A model generated the notes under the pieces. The model had not been told where the DNA came from. It worked only from the letters and a program-made list of their open reading frames with translations, and searched no databases. Below, in pieces: positions 1 to 7,532 of a stretch of DNA of 15,076 nucleotides. The DNA comes from Brevibacillus sp. Lineage in GTDB: Bacteria > Bacillota > Bacilli > Brevibacillales > Brevibacillaceae. Every line of letters begins with the position of its first letter. The stretch's first letter is position 1. The DNA is taken from NCBI GenBank assembly GCA_029240815.1, contig JARDZO010000124.1, forward strand, positions 1 to 15,076, in the 5' to 3' direction. A program made the translations under genes and the position numbers.

Positions 1-27
1 CAGGCATTCCATCACTTAAAATGCCTG
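1..27 (-). terminator. probable terminator hairpin overlapping the end of the mecA/ypbH-like gene
   Basis: Bases 1-8 (CAGGCATT) and 20-27 (AATGCCTG) are perfect inverted repeats with an 11-base loop. Read on the minus strand, the hairpin begins inside the last codons of the MecA-like gene and takes in its TGA stop. A U-run would lie to the left of base 1, outside the window, so termination cannot be confirmed here. Confidence 0.55.
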
Positions 28-614
28 CATATTTCCTTGACTGCATCATCTTCCACGACAACTTTTCCGTATTCTTCTAATACGTAAATTGTTGTCGGCG
101 TCGCTTCCCCGTACTCAGAGAGGATCGCAATCAGTTTATGGTAGCGCTCCTGATCCAACTCCACTTCTTCCAGTACCAAATGATACTTTCCTTGGTAGAA
201 ATAAGCGGAACCTCCATTAGTCAAAAGAGCATTTATACGATGGGCGGCTTCGACCATATGCTCAAAATCACGGAAGGCGTAGATGATAAGGTCGCTCTCT
301 TCAAGCGTTACCTCTAGCTCATATACTTCTTCGTCGTCGAACTCCTCTTCGTCTTTCCCGTCCTTTGAGCCGGTTTTGCCGCGAGTTACGATCACGACCA
401 TCCCCTGAGCTGGCAAGGCGAACACTTCAACGGCAACAGGCCCTGACACTTCGAAACCTAATTCATGATACGCCTGTTCCATCATGTCGTTGAACAGTTC
501 ATGTACTTTAGGAATGTCACGCCACATGTCTTCTTTCTCTATCCCGCGCTCTGACAGGTCGTCAAACGTTAAAAAGATTCGTATTTTATCTTGACCAAGG
601 CGTTCAACACGCAT
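12..614 (-). CDS. MecA/YpbH-type adaptor protein for the ClpC protease
   Basis: Predicted 200-residue adaptor of the MecA family, which in Bacillus binds target proteins with its N-terminal domain and delivers them to the cytoplasmic ClpCP protease (competence and stress control). Visible layout: N-terminal domain at about residues 1-80 starting MRVERLGQDKIRIFLTF, a very acidic linker at about 85-107 (KDEEEFDDEE), and a C-terminal ClpC-binding type domain at about 108-200. The length matches the family. The reading frame is open upstream to 725, but the ATG at 614 is chosen because GGAGGG lies 6 bases before it and homologues start at MRVERL. The neighbourhood (ypbB, recQ, ypbD, ypbE, ypbF counterparts) suggests the YpbH paralogue rather than MecA itself; sequence alone does not separate the two. 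A hairpin overlaps its stop. Confidence 0.88.
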   Translation of the reverse strand: MRVERLGQDKIRIFLTFDDLSERGIEKEDMWRDIPKVHELFNDMMEQAYHELGFEVSGPVAVEVFALPAQGMVVIVTRGKTGSKDGKDEEEFDDEEVYELEVTLEESDLIIYAFRDFEHMVEAAHRINALLTNGGSAYFYQGKYHLVLEEVELDQERYHKLIAILSEYGEATPTTIYVLEEYGKVVVEDDAVKEICRHFK

Positions 615-620
615 GACTGT

Positions 621-626
621 CCCTCC
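621..626 (-). promoter_or_regulatory. ribosome binding site that fixes the MecA-like start
   Basis: Minus-strand GGAGGG lies 6 bases before the ATG at 614. The upstream in-frame start at 725 has no comparable site, so the shorter protein is preferred. Confidence 0.7.
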
Positions 627-748
627 TCGCCATCCAGTCGTACTACAAAATATGATTGTAAGCCTGTAAGAGTTCTCCGCATTTTCCGACGAATACCTGT
701 TGGCATTCATCCATTTTTTAAACACAAAGGAAAATCCGAGGTAGTCCT

Positions 749-754
749 ATCATA
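749..754 (-). promoter_or_regulatory. possible σA -10 element for the MecA-like gene
   Basis: Minus-strand TATGAT (five of six matches to TATAAT) lies in the 249-base gap between the YpbF-like and MecA-like genes. No good -35 is seen at 17 bases; the best is a poor TATGTT-like hexamer. If used, the leader would be about 130 bases. The gap also carries CACGCGA/TCGCGTG inverted words around 780-821 but no U-tailed terminator, so readthrough from the YpbF-like gene is equally possible. Confidence 0.3.
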
Positions 755-863
755 TCACATTTGTCACCTGGAACATAGCCACGCGACACCTAACGCGATG
801 CTGGGGCACATTCGCGTGCGCTGTCGATTAGGGCGAGCGAAAAGCAAACTTTGTTGATGGCTG

Positions 864-1271
864 TCAGTATTTGCGCTTTCCCAGGAAAAGCAAGCGCTTA
901 TTTGCTGCTCCGTAAACGACTACCACTCCTATAAAGATGACAGTAGGTAATGGCATCTTTATAAACTGAATGACAAACACAAAGAGAGCAAACAGAAACA
1001 TGGAAACATGCATCCAGACATGTTCCACTTCCAACGACCTGAGGTAAACATATTGATACAGATGAAATTGCATCAAGCTAATCAGGAGTACGGATGCCAT
1101 TACAAACAGAAACAGAGAAAGAAAAACTTCAGCCGGCTTGAACAGGAGCATCGCTATCCAATCGCCCACACTATCGATGCGGATCATCCCAGAAGGAAAT
1201 ACGTGGAGAGCTCCAATTCCCAAGAACCAGGCAAGTGCCCCTACTAGCAGGCTTCTTCCCAACACAGTCAT
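864..1271 (-). CDS. small integral membrane protein, YpbF-like (function unknown)
   Basis: 135 residues with four hydrophobic stretches at about 5-25, 38-66, 86-106 and 107-126, and a basic end (KRLLFLGKRKY), so a polytopic membrane protein with a probably cytoplasmic tail. I recognise no catalytic motif. Its place between a YpbE-like LysM gene (plus the inserted flavoprotein) and a MecA/YpbH-like gene makes it the positional counterpart of B. subtilis YpbF, a membrane protein of unknown function; that rests on gene order more than sequence. The ATG at 1271 has AGGAGG 11 bases upstream, and an in-frame TAG at 1287-1289 excludes a longer form in this frame. A different frame just upstream encodes a charged stretch that could be a lost N-terminus (see findings). 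No clear promoter is seen in the 90 bases after the preceding terminator. Confidence 0.65.
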   Translation of the reverse strand: MTVLGRSLLVGALAWFLGIGALHVFPSGMIRIDSVGDWIAMLLFKPAEVFLSLFLFVMASVLLISLMQFHLYQYVYLRSLEVEHVWMHVSMFLFALFVFVIQFIKMPLPTVIFIGVVVVYGAANKRLLFLGKRKY

Positions 1272-1368
1272 TCGGAAACGTTCCTCCTACGAGTCGTTCT
1301 TCCTCCTCATAGTATTGATCCTTAGCTAGTTCGGGTTCCTGGACGGTGCTTCCCTTTTTTCCAACAAG

Positions 1369-1392
1369 AAAAAAACGCCTATTACCGGCGTT
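1369..1392 (-). terminator. rho-independent terminator after the flavoprotein gene
   Basis: Minus-strand AACGCC (1392-1387), a 7-base loop, GGCGTT (1379-1374) and a run of seven T ending at 1369. The hairpin begins inside the last two sense codons and contains the TAA stop of the flavoprotein gene, so the operon ends exactly at that gene. The stem is short (6 bp), so termination may be partial. Confidence 0.7.
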
Positions 1393-2302
1393 CTGACATA
1401 TCCTGCTCGCGCAATCGTTTTTGAATCCAGATCGCGGCCTGCGCTCCGTCTCCCATCGCAATGGCCACTTGTTGTGAATGCTCTACAATATCTCCAACTG
1501 CCCACAGGTTCGGATGATCTGTTTCTTTTGTCCGCGGATTTGTTATGACATGTCCTTTTTCGTTGAGACGAACTGCAAAAGGCTCCAGTAAGCTAGTCTG
1601 TACCTTGGCCCCTGGAAAAGATAAAAATGCCCTCGTCACATCCAGTCGGTCTCCGGAAGTGAGGATTAACCCTCGCAAACTTCCTTCCAGATGTAGTAAC
1701 TCTCCGACTGTTTCCTCCACGAAGGTATAGCCTTTTCTGGACATCTCCGACCTTATTTCAGTATCTACAGGACTCTCAGCGTGATTGATGATGAGGATAT
1801 GGGGCGTGTAAAAAGAGAGCTCATCTGCCATCTCAATGGCTTGTGGCAGCGCTCCAATCACAGCCGTATTTTGATCCACAGTTTCGTAGCCGTCACAATC
1901 CGGGCAGAGAAAGATCGAAGTACCCAAACATTCATGAATTCCGGGAAAAATGGGAAATGGATCGCGAATTCCCGTCGCCATGACGAGCGTACGTCCCTGT
2001 AAGGGGGTTTGCCCATTTTTCGTGTGCACGAAAAAATGATGATCGACTTGACCTTCCAGACGCGTTACTTCGTCTTCGATAAAGATGACTCCATACTTAG
2101 AAGCCTGTTCTTTACCGAGCTTTCGCAACCCTTCCCCACTGATTCCGTCCTGAAACCCCAGGATATTTCGGTAGGCTTTCGCTATTGTCGATCTTCCACC
2201 AGGAACGTCAACCACTGCAACACGACGCAAGCTTCTCGCCAGTTGGATCGCAGTCTGTAGTCCGCCAATCCCGCCACCAACGATGATCGTATCGTAAGTC
2301 AC
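1382..2302 (-). CDS. thioredoxin-reductase-like FAD/NAD(P) disulfide oxidoreductase with CPDC active site
   Basis: About 306 residues with the fold order of low-molecular-weight thioredoxin reductases: FAD-binding GGGIGG at residues 9-14, a redox-active pair CPDCDGYE at 133-140, a second nucleotide-binding segment near 147-158, and the C-terminal FAD motif LWAVGDI at 267-272. True TrxB usually has CA-x-CDG; the CPxC...GYE form resembles the GliT/DepH-type disulfide oxidoreductases and many uncharacterised relatives. The glycine-rich NADPH motif is degenerate (VIGALPQA). The GTG at 2302 is chosen because GGTGGAG lies 7 bases before it and the protein then starts directly at the Rossmann strand; a GTG at 2308 and an ATG at 2329 are alternatives, and the frame is open to a TTG at 2389. 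It follows the LysM gene by 61 bases and ends in a terminator. Substrate unknown. Confidence 0.82.
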   Translation of the reverse strand: MTYDTIIVGGGIGGLQTAIQLARSLRRVAVVDVPGGRSTIAKAYRNILGFQDGISGEGLRKLGKEQASKYGVIFIEDEVTRLEGQVDHHFFVHTKNGQTPLQGRTLVMATGIRDPFPIFPGIHECLGTSIFLCPDCDGYETVDQNTAVIGALPQAIEMADELSFYTPHILIINHAESPVDTEIRSEMSRKGYTFVEETVGELLHLEGSLRGLILTSGDRLDVTRAFLSFPGAKVQTSLLEPFAVRLNEKGHVITNPRTKETDHPNLWAVGDIVEHSQQVAIAMGDGAQAAIWIQKRLREQDMSERR

Positions 2303-2309
2303 ACTCACT

Positions 2310-2316
2310 CTCCACC
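2310..2316 (-). promoter_or_regulatory. ribosome binding site deciding the flavoprotein start
   Basis: Minus-strand GGTGGAG lies 7 bases before GTG 2302 but only 1 base before GTG 2308. The upstream ATG at 2329 has no usable site at normal spacing. Confidence 0.5.
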
Positions 2317-2363
2317 CGTCGTTTGCCATTTCCCCATAGCATAACCCGGGAAACTGCAGACCA

Positions 2364-3017
2364 TTACTGGGAGAGTGGTACCATGACAACTTTGCCTTCT
2401 GTTAACTGAGCCTCCAGGGAAATGCCATTGTAGCTTGCAATTCTCGACACATTGGAGTTATTCCCATAATATTTGCGCGATAGCATATAGAGCGTTTCGC
2501 CTTTTTTCACTACATGCTTGACAGCCTTTGGTTTTTCAGCCACTGCAGCGCCCGGCGTCCCCTTTTTGCTCGAGTCAGTCGCAGGCTTGATGGCAGGCCC
2601 CGCTGTGTTCCCGGTCACTTCCGCTGTTCCTGCATGGCTCGAGGGCGAGGAACCTGATTTTTGCGCAGTAGAAGGTCCCGGAGGAGGTGGCGTCGGTTGT
2701 ACTTGCGCAGCAGATGGAGCTGTCTGAGTCGGTTGCTCGATGATCGCAGGGGGAGCAGGCTGTCCGCTGGCTGAAGCCTGCTCGGAAGTAGGTGTTGTCT
2801 GCACATTCGTTGGTTCCTCAGTGGTTACCACTGGGCTATCCTCTGCTGCAGTCGGATGACTCACTTTTGCCTGGTACAATTCAATCCCGATTAATCCAAA
2901 AAATAGGGCGCCAAACAAAACCAAACCAGATTGAATCAGCTTTTTCAGCGAAATCGGTCTATTGGCTCGCTTGTTGCGGGAGCGCCGAGGCGGCAATCCT
3001 GTTTGTTCGATACTCAC
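2364..3017 (-). CDS. ypbE: membrane-anchored LysM-domain protein, YpbE-like
   Basis: 217 residues. A basic cytoplasmic head (PPRRSRNKRANR at 9-20) is followed by one membrane segment at about 28-48, a long Pro/Thr/Ser/Ala-rich linker at about 55-163 with a PTPPPPGP stretch, and one C-terminal LysM domain at about 167-215 (KKGETLYMLSRKYYGN). The topology predicts a type II anchored protein whose LysM domain reaches peptidoglycan outside the membrane. LysM binds N-acetylglucosamine glycans; no hydrolase domain is present, so the role is probably structural or tethering. The start is GTG, overlapping the TGA of the upstream protease gene as GTGA, with GGAGG about 4 bases before it, which indicates translational coupling. 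B. subtilis YpbE has the same architecture and neighbours. Confidence 0.85.
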   Translation of the reverse strand: MSIEQTGLPPRRSRNKRANRPISLKKLIQSGLVLFGALFFGLIGIELYQAKVSHPTAAEDSPVVTTEEPTNVQTTPTSEQASASGQPAPPAIIEQPTQTAPSAAQVQPTPPPPGPSTAQKSGSSPSSHAGTAEVTGNTAGPAIKPATDSSKKGTPGAAVAEKPKAVKHVVKKGETLYMLSRKYYGNNSNVSRIASYNGISLEAQLTEGKVVMVPLSQ

Positions 3018-3595
3018 TGTTCCTCCCCCTTTCCTTTCTTTAACATAAACTGAAGGTAAAAAGCCAACAGCAAATCAATCGCGATATGCGCCAAAATCGA
3101 AGGCCAAAGCGTCCCTTCTCGTTGAAACAAAAAACCTAATAGCATGCTGGTGACAAAGACGCTGACGAATAACAATGGTTTCTTCAAATAACGGACGTGA
3201 ATCAGTGCAAAAATGACACTCGTCCATAAATTCCCTGCTAATGGTTGGACAACCCCACGAAACAACCACTCTTCTCCAACTCCGACCGAAATACAAACGA
3301 GTAGAGTCGTAAACGGAGACATACTACCAAAAACCATTTCATTTACGCTTCCGTCGTCCTGCCAGCTGCTCGGCAGGTATCTGTCCATGGCGATGCTGGC
3401 TGCCACAATCAAAAGGGCAACGATCAATGCCAGTCCCAAGCTCGGCCATCCTGGAGCCACAAATAGTTCTTTCGTGCCGCTCCTTCCGTGAAAAAAGAAA
3501 CTGCTGCCTGCAGCGACCGCCAGTACCAAACCTTGTGTCAGCCAGAGATTTAACCGTAGATTAGCTTCATCCATCTCTTGCCCACTGTCACCCAC
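3014..3595 (-). CDS. ypbD: CPBP family intramembrane protease homologue, YpbD-like
   Basis: 193 residues, polytopic membrane protein of the CPBP/CAAX-protease and bacteriocin-processing (Abi) family. The three family motifs are present: EEWLFR (E108, E109, R113), FALIH (F129, H133) and HIAID (H170, D174), which in active homologues bind the catalytic metal or water in the membrane. Hydrophobic segments lie at about 16-36, 51-70, 93-107, 123-134, 138-157 and 163-185. The substrate is unknown; family members cleave prenylated peptides, bacteriocin precursors or anti-sigma factors. The GTG start has GGAGG at 9 bases. It follows the helicase stop by 15 bases and overlaps the LysM gene by 4, so it belongs to the same operon. 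Confidence 0.85.
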   Translation of the reverse strand: MGDSGQEMDEANLRLNLWLTQGLVLAVAAGSSFFFHGRSGTKELFVAPGWPSLGLALIVALLIVAASIAMDRYLPSSWQDDGSVNEMVFGSMSPFTTLLVCISVGVGEEWLFRGVVQPLAGNLWTSVIFALIHVRYLKKPLLFVSVFVTSMLLGFLFQREGTLWPSILAHIAIDLLLAFYLQFMLKKGKGEEQ

Positions 3596-3610
3596 TGGTA
3601 TATTCCTCCT

Positions 3611-5131
3611 TTATTTTTTCGGCAAAAGGATCTCCAACGCCTGCCTCAAATCCCAAGAGTTTTCGAGTTTCTTTGTATCGACCGTGGGTATTTTTCCCCG
3701 ATACGCATGTCTATCCAACCCACAACGCGAGCAGCAGTACAACGAAAACGCTGCCTGCTCCTCCCCAAAATAGCGATTCAGCTTACTTCGTAAACAATCG
3801 TCCGTACCTGTTACATAGGACAGCATTTCAAATAGTTTTTGTTTCTTCAGCCTTTTCCTCTTTTCCGTTTCTTGCCAAATTCGCAGGACATGATCCCGTT
3901 CAGCTTCTTCAGTGGCAGCTACTTCTGCCATTAGGCCTGTTTGCTCTGCGTAAAAAGTGAGTAATTGAACCATTTCCTCCGTCATACTTAGCTCAGCCCA
4001 GATTTCACTCGTAATTGACTGTCCGGAATGAGAATGAAACCATTGATAAAACTTCATGACCTGCGTCTGTGTCGGGTACTCTTTTTCTACCATGTGCTGG
4101 TGAATGTGCCAGTCATCTTCCACGTGGAAAAGGACGGCATATCCTGGCTGTCCATCTCGACCCACACGCCCAATTTCCTGCGCGTACGCTTCCATACTAG
4201 AAGGCACCTGATAATGAATGACGTATCGGATATTGGGCTTATCGATCCCCATACCAAACGCATTTGTCGAAACAATGACATCCAGTTCATCCGCTAAGAA
4301 CTGCGACTGGATTAACATCCGTTCCATTCCCTCCATGCCACCGTGATACCCGTGAACCTTTTTCGTTCCCTGCAGCTGATAGGAAGCAACGAGGACTTCC
4401 ACTGTATTGCGTGTGCTACAGTAAACAATACCAGGACCCTCCAGCTCATCAATCATCTGGAGTACCTGCTCTCGGCGCTCCCCTTCGTCTGAGGCAGCAA
4501 TCAGATCTAGCGAAATGTTTGTCCGATTCAGAGCTTGTACGATCATATCTTTTGGCTGGATATGGAGTAATTGACAGATTTCAAACCGAACTTCCGATGT
4601 TGCAGTAGCCGTTACAGCCAGTACTGGAGGATTCCCTATCTGGCGGATGGCTTCCGGGAGCCTTAGATAGTCCGTTCGAAAATCATGCCCCCATTGGGAG
4701 ATACAGTGTGCTTCATCGATGGCGACCAGTGATACCCCTACCCGTTTCAACACCGCCTGAACGTACGGTTGTTGCAGCTTTTCCGGCGACATATACAAGA
4801 GCTTGTAAGCCCCGCTACTGAGTTCACGCAAGACCTCTCGAGATTCCATATAGTCTTGTGAGCTGTTTAGATAGGTGGCAGGTATCTTTCTGCGCGTACG
4901 CAGCTGTTGTACCTGATCAATCATTAAGGAGATCAACGGAGAAACAACCACTGTGATTCCCGGCAAAAGCAAGGCTGGCAGCTGATACGTGACGGATTTT
5001 CCGCCGCCAGTCGCGAGGATCGCCAATACGTTGCGACCATCCAGTACTCGTCGAATGACTTCTTCTTGACCCGACCGAAAGGAAGCGTGGCCAAAATGGG
5101 TATGTAATTTTTCCAGCAGCTGCTCGTTCAT
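3611..5131 (-). CDS. recQ: RecQ-family ATP-dependent DNA helicase (RecS-type)
   Basis: 506 residues, superfamily 2 3'-5' DNA helicase acting in recombination and fork repair. In order: motif 0 FRSGQEEVI (18-26), Walker A TGGGKS (41-46), SPLISLM (64-70), DEAH box with CISQWGHDFR (139-152), TATAT (174-178), FGMGIDKPN (292-300), and motif VI QEIGRVGRDG (318-327) where most relatives have QEIGRAGRDG. The RecQ C-terminal zinc region is recognisable from C446 (DDCLRS...YFGE) and the CCSRC cluster at 466-470. No HRDC domain follows, so the protein ends about 100 residues short of E. coli RecQ and matches the shorter B. subtilis RecS (about 496). The ATG overlaps the TGA of the upstream HTH gene as ATGA, indicating tight coupling. 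Confidence 0.95.
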   Translation of the reverse strand: MNEQLLEKLHTHFGHASFRSGQEEVIRRVLDGRNVLAILATGGGKSVTYQLPALLLPGITVVVSPLISLMIDQVQQLRTRRKIPATYLNSSQDYMESREVLRELSSGAYKLLYMSPEKLQQPYVQAVLKRVGVSLVAIDEAHCISQWGHDFRTDYLRLPEAIRQIGNPPVLAVTATATSEVRFEICQLLHIQPKDMIVQALNRTNISLDLIAASDEGERREQVLQMIDELEGPGIVYCSTRNTVEVLVASYQLQGTKKVHGYHGGMEGMERMLIQSQFLADELDVIVSTNAFGMGIDKPNIRYVIHYQVPSSMEAYAQEIGRVGRDGQPGYAVLFHVEDDWHIHQHMVEKEYPTQTQVMKFYQWFHSHSGQSITSEIWAELSMTEEMVQLLTFYAEQTGLMAEVAATEEAERDHVLRIWQETEKRKRLKKQKLFEMLSYVTGTDDCLRSKLNRYFGEEQAAFSLYCCSRCGLDRHAYRGKIPTVDTKKLENSWDLRQALEILLPKK

Positions 5132-6240
5132 ATCCCACTTTCCCCCTGCCTACGCGCCAAAGCCAATCGAATTTGCAAATAAGAGACATCCGCCCCCAAC
5201 TGATCCTTGATCAGACGAAGCCTGCTCGTCTGCAGCAACTCACTTGTCTGAATGATCCTATTTCCCAACTCTGGGTCGAGATAGGCCGTATAGTCCCACT
5301 CTGGACAGCGCAGCGCGATTTCTGCCAAATGATCCTCTATGGTACTTTCCTTTACTTTTCTCGTAGCAGCGATTTGTTTAATCCCCAACCCTCTTTGAAT
5401 CAGTGTATACGTCCTTGCAGCGCTTTCGGTCAGACGCGCGTCCAGTTTATCATTTTGAACGACGAGTCGTGATAGATACGGAAAGCTCTCCGCTTCAGCC
5501 AGTAACCGTTGGATGGACTGCGCTAAACCATAGCGAAATGTAAGGAGCAGATAAGTGGTCGATTCGTTTTGTTGCATAGCTAACTGGCTCAAGGTTTTCC
5601 CTACTTGAGCTGCACCTGATAATTGCCCTACCAGCAATTTCTGCACTTCCTGAGGTAAAGGGTTCCACAGAAGATATAGCTCTTCTCCCAACCGCTGTTT
5701 CCACTGAGCTCTGTCCATAGGGCTGGTGACTTGCGCTTTTACCCACTGCTGGGTTTTCTTGTCAGACACAACTGGCAAAAAGCCCATATCTCCTGCAAGA
5801 AGCTGTGAGATCGTTTGGACAACTAAATGAAGACGACGCCAAAACAGCTCGACTCTCTCAGCCATTCCAGAATCCGTGAATGGAGCCAACCAAAAATCGA
5901 GCTGATAACGGGATCGCCATTCCCTAGCCTGCTCGCATCCTTTTTCCGTTACAGTAAAAGACTGCTTGCCATTTGTTGCTGACACCTCAAGATGTTCGAC
6001 GAATCCGTTTTGCAACAAAGTTGAAACAATTTTATCCCAATCCCCTTTTGAAAAACGGGGAAACATCCGATAATACGGATAAAGGTGGTACAAATGTATA
6101 TCTTGCAGAGTCTGGTTGGCTTTTCTGCCTCGCAGAATGTAAAAAGCCGCCTGGAGCGTTCGCTCGTTGGCAAGAGGAATCAAGGCGTTTAAGGCGACAG
6201 CGCAATTTACTTCCTGTGCCGTAATGCTCCGATTGTTCAT
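5128..6240 (-). CDS. ypbB: helix-turn-helix protein YpbB-like, helicase partner
   Basis: 370 residues, no signal or membrane segment, so cytoplasmic. The recognisable part is near the C-terminus at about 270-312: TESAARTYTLIQRGLGIKQI followed by a variable turn and STIEDHLAEIAL. This is the helix-turn-helix form found at the C-terminus of some RecQ-type helicases and in YpbB. The N-terminal two thirds contains a winged-helix-like stretch (about 68-101, ending SFTVTEKG) but no enzyme motif I can name. B. subtilis YpbB (about 352 residues) also sits just before the recQ-like gene. AAAGGAG lies 5 bases before the ATG. It is first in the minus-strand operon and overlaps the helicase start by 4 bases. 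I infer a DNA-binding accessory of the helicase, which is not shown by sequence alone. Confidence 0.85.
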   Translation of the reverse strand: MNNRSITAQEVNCAVALNALIPLANERTLQAAFYILRGRKANQTLQDIHLYHLYPYYRMFPRFSKGDWDKIVSTLLQNGFVEHLEVSATNGKQSFTVTEKGCEQAREWRSRYQLDFWLAPFTDSGMAERVELFWRRLHLVVQTISQLLAGDMGFLPVVSDKKTQQWVKAQVTSPMDRAQWKQRLGEELYLLWNPLPQEVQKLLVGQLSGAAQVGKTLSQLAMQQNESTTYLLLTFRYGLAQSIQRLLAEAESFPYLSRLVVQNDKLDARLTESAARTYTLIQRGLGIKQIAATRKVKESTIEDHLAEIALRCPEWDYTAYLDPELGNRIIQTSELLQTSRLRLIKDQLGADVSYLQIRLALARRQGESGI

Positions 6241-6302
6241 TGGTACTCCTTTAGCTGATCTATCTTTTATTCATTTGCTGCAATTTCATATGGAGGAGTT
6301 TT

Positions 6303-7220
6303 ATGACAAAACGATTGAAGAAGTCAGAATTTATGATGGCGTACATGATCATCATATCACTTGCTTGCGCGGTTGGTGGATTTTTTTTCGGTGCCCATTA
6401 TATGAAAGCACAGATTGAATCCGAGCGTACTGCCGCACTGGAAGCAGAGCAAAAAGAAGCTGCGAAAGACAAGCTGCTGAGAGAGCAAAAGCTCTATAAC
6501 GAACAAGACTTCATTCGTTTTCATTACGCTGTCTATGCTCCGCTACTGGAGTTCCGTCAGGCTCATTTTGACGTCATGGCGAAATGGACGGCGATGGATA
6601 AGCAGGAACAGTCGGATTCGTTGAAGCAATTGACGAAACAAGCCGAGCAGACACTGAAAGCTTTGGAAAAAAACGTACCATTGCCAACTTCTCCAATGCT
6701 AGTGCAGGCCCACAGCAATTTTACGAACAGCGTACGGGCTTATTTGGATAGTATGGAGCAGGTACGATCCGATCAGAATAGTAATGCCCTCACCCCAGCT
6801 GCCATCACGGCACGCCTGAGTCTGTTCCAAAACAGCTGGCTGACGGCGCAAGAAATGTTGTATCACTCCTTTGCAGCCTGGGAATCCGCATACGTAGTGA
6901 AACAACCATTGCCGAAATCTTTGCCTCACACTGTCAGCACGGGTCAATGGAAGCAATATCCCTTCCATTATCGAACGTATTTAGCTGCTGCAGCCATGTC
7001 TGCTGATAAGCAATGGAAAAGCTACAGCCCGGAAGACGTGACTGCACGGATCGACAAATTGGTAGCCACCAACGAAGCACAGTCACTAGGAATCTCGGAC
7101 GTAACCAGTGCTGTTCGTCTCTTAAACGCTACAGATGCCATTCATCCAGGTGACTTTAAACAGATGAGCGGTGGACTCTACTCCCAGTTGCAAGCTCCTG
7201 AAATCCCGCTTTATAAGTAG
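6303..7220 (+). CDS. uncharacterised membrane-anchored coiled-coil protein
   Basis: 305 residues that I do not recognise as a named family. A basic start (KRLKKSEF) precedes one hydrophobic segment at about 11-31 (glycine-rich GGFFFGA end), then a charged, heptad-like stretch at about 34-68 (QIESERTAALEAEQKEAAKD) likely to be coiled coil. The rest is soluble and helix-rich with many Gln, Ser, Ala and aromatic residues and no metal or nucleotide motif. By charge, the soluble part lies outside the membrane; the first segment could also be read as a signal peptide, but no clear cleavage or lipobox cysteine follows (C22 lies within the hydrophobic core). GGAGGAG lies 4 bases before the ATG. It is divergent from the ypbB-like gene (62-base gap, no convincing promoter seen in it) and ends 26 bases before the ferredoxin promoter. 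Confidence 0.7.
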   Translation: MTKRLKKSEFMMAYMIIISLACAVGGFFFGAHYMKAQIESERTAALEAEQKEAAKDKLLREQKLYNEQDFIRFHYAVYAPLLEFRQAHFDVMAKWTAMDKQEQSDSLKQLTKQAEQTLKALEKNVPLPTSPMLVQAHSNFTNSVRAYLDSMEQVRSDQNSNALTPAAITARLSLFQNSWLTAQEMLYHSFAAWESAYVVKQPLPKSLPHTVSTGQWKQYPFHYRTYLAAAAMSADKQWKSYSPEDVTARIDKLVATNEAQSLGISDVTSAVRLLNATDAIHPGDFKQMSGGLYSQLQAPEIPLYK

Positions 7221-7246
7221 TCGTACATTTTTAGACTGATTCAATC

Positions 7247-7275
7247 TTGAAATCTTTTGAGCAAGAGCATACAAT
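7247..7275 (+). promoter_or_regulatory. σA promoter of the ferredoxin gene
   Basis: TTGAAA at 7247-7252, a spacer of exactly 17 bases, and TACAAT at 7270-7275, placed 48 bases before the ferredoxin ATG. Just after the expected start point an AGTGG (7286-7290) / CCACT (7296-7300) inverted repeat could form a 5' mRNA hairpin or serve as a protein-binding site. Confidence 0.75.
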
Positions 7276-7287
7276 GGTCTATGATAG

Positions 7288-7530
<243 letters not shown>

Positions 7531-7532
7531 TG

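Noticed and set aside
615..725. N-terminal extension of the MecA-like protein to an ATG at 725
   Set aside because: It adds 37 residues unlike the family and lacks a good ribosome site; the ATG at 614 has GGAGGG at 6 bases and the family start.
780..821. CACGCGA/TCGCGTG inverted words between the YpbF-like and MecA-like genes considered as a terminator
   Set aside because: Large loop and no T-run; it may be chance.
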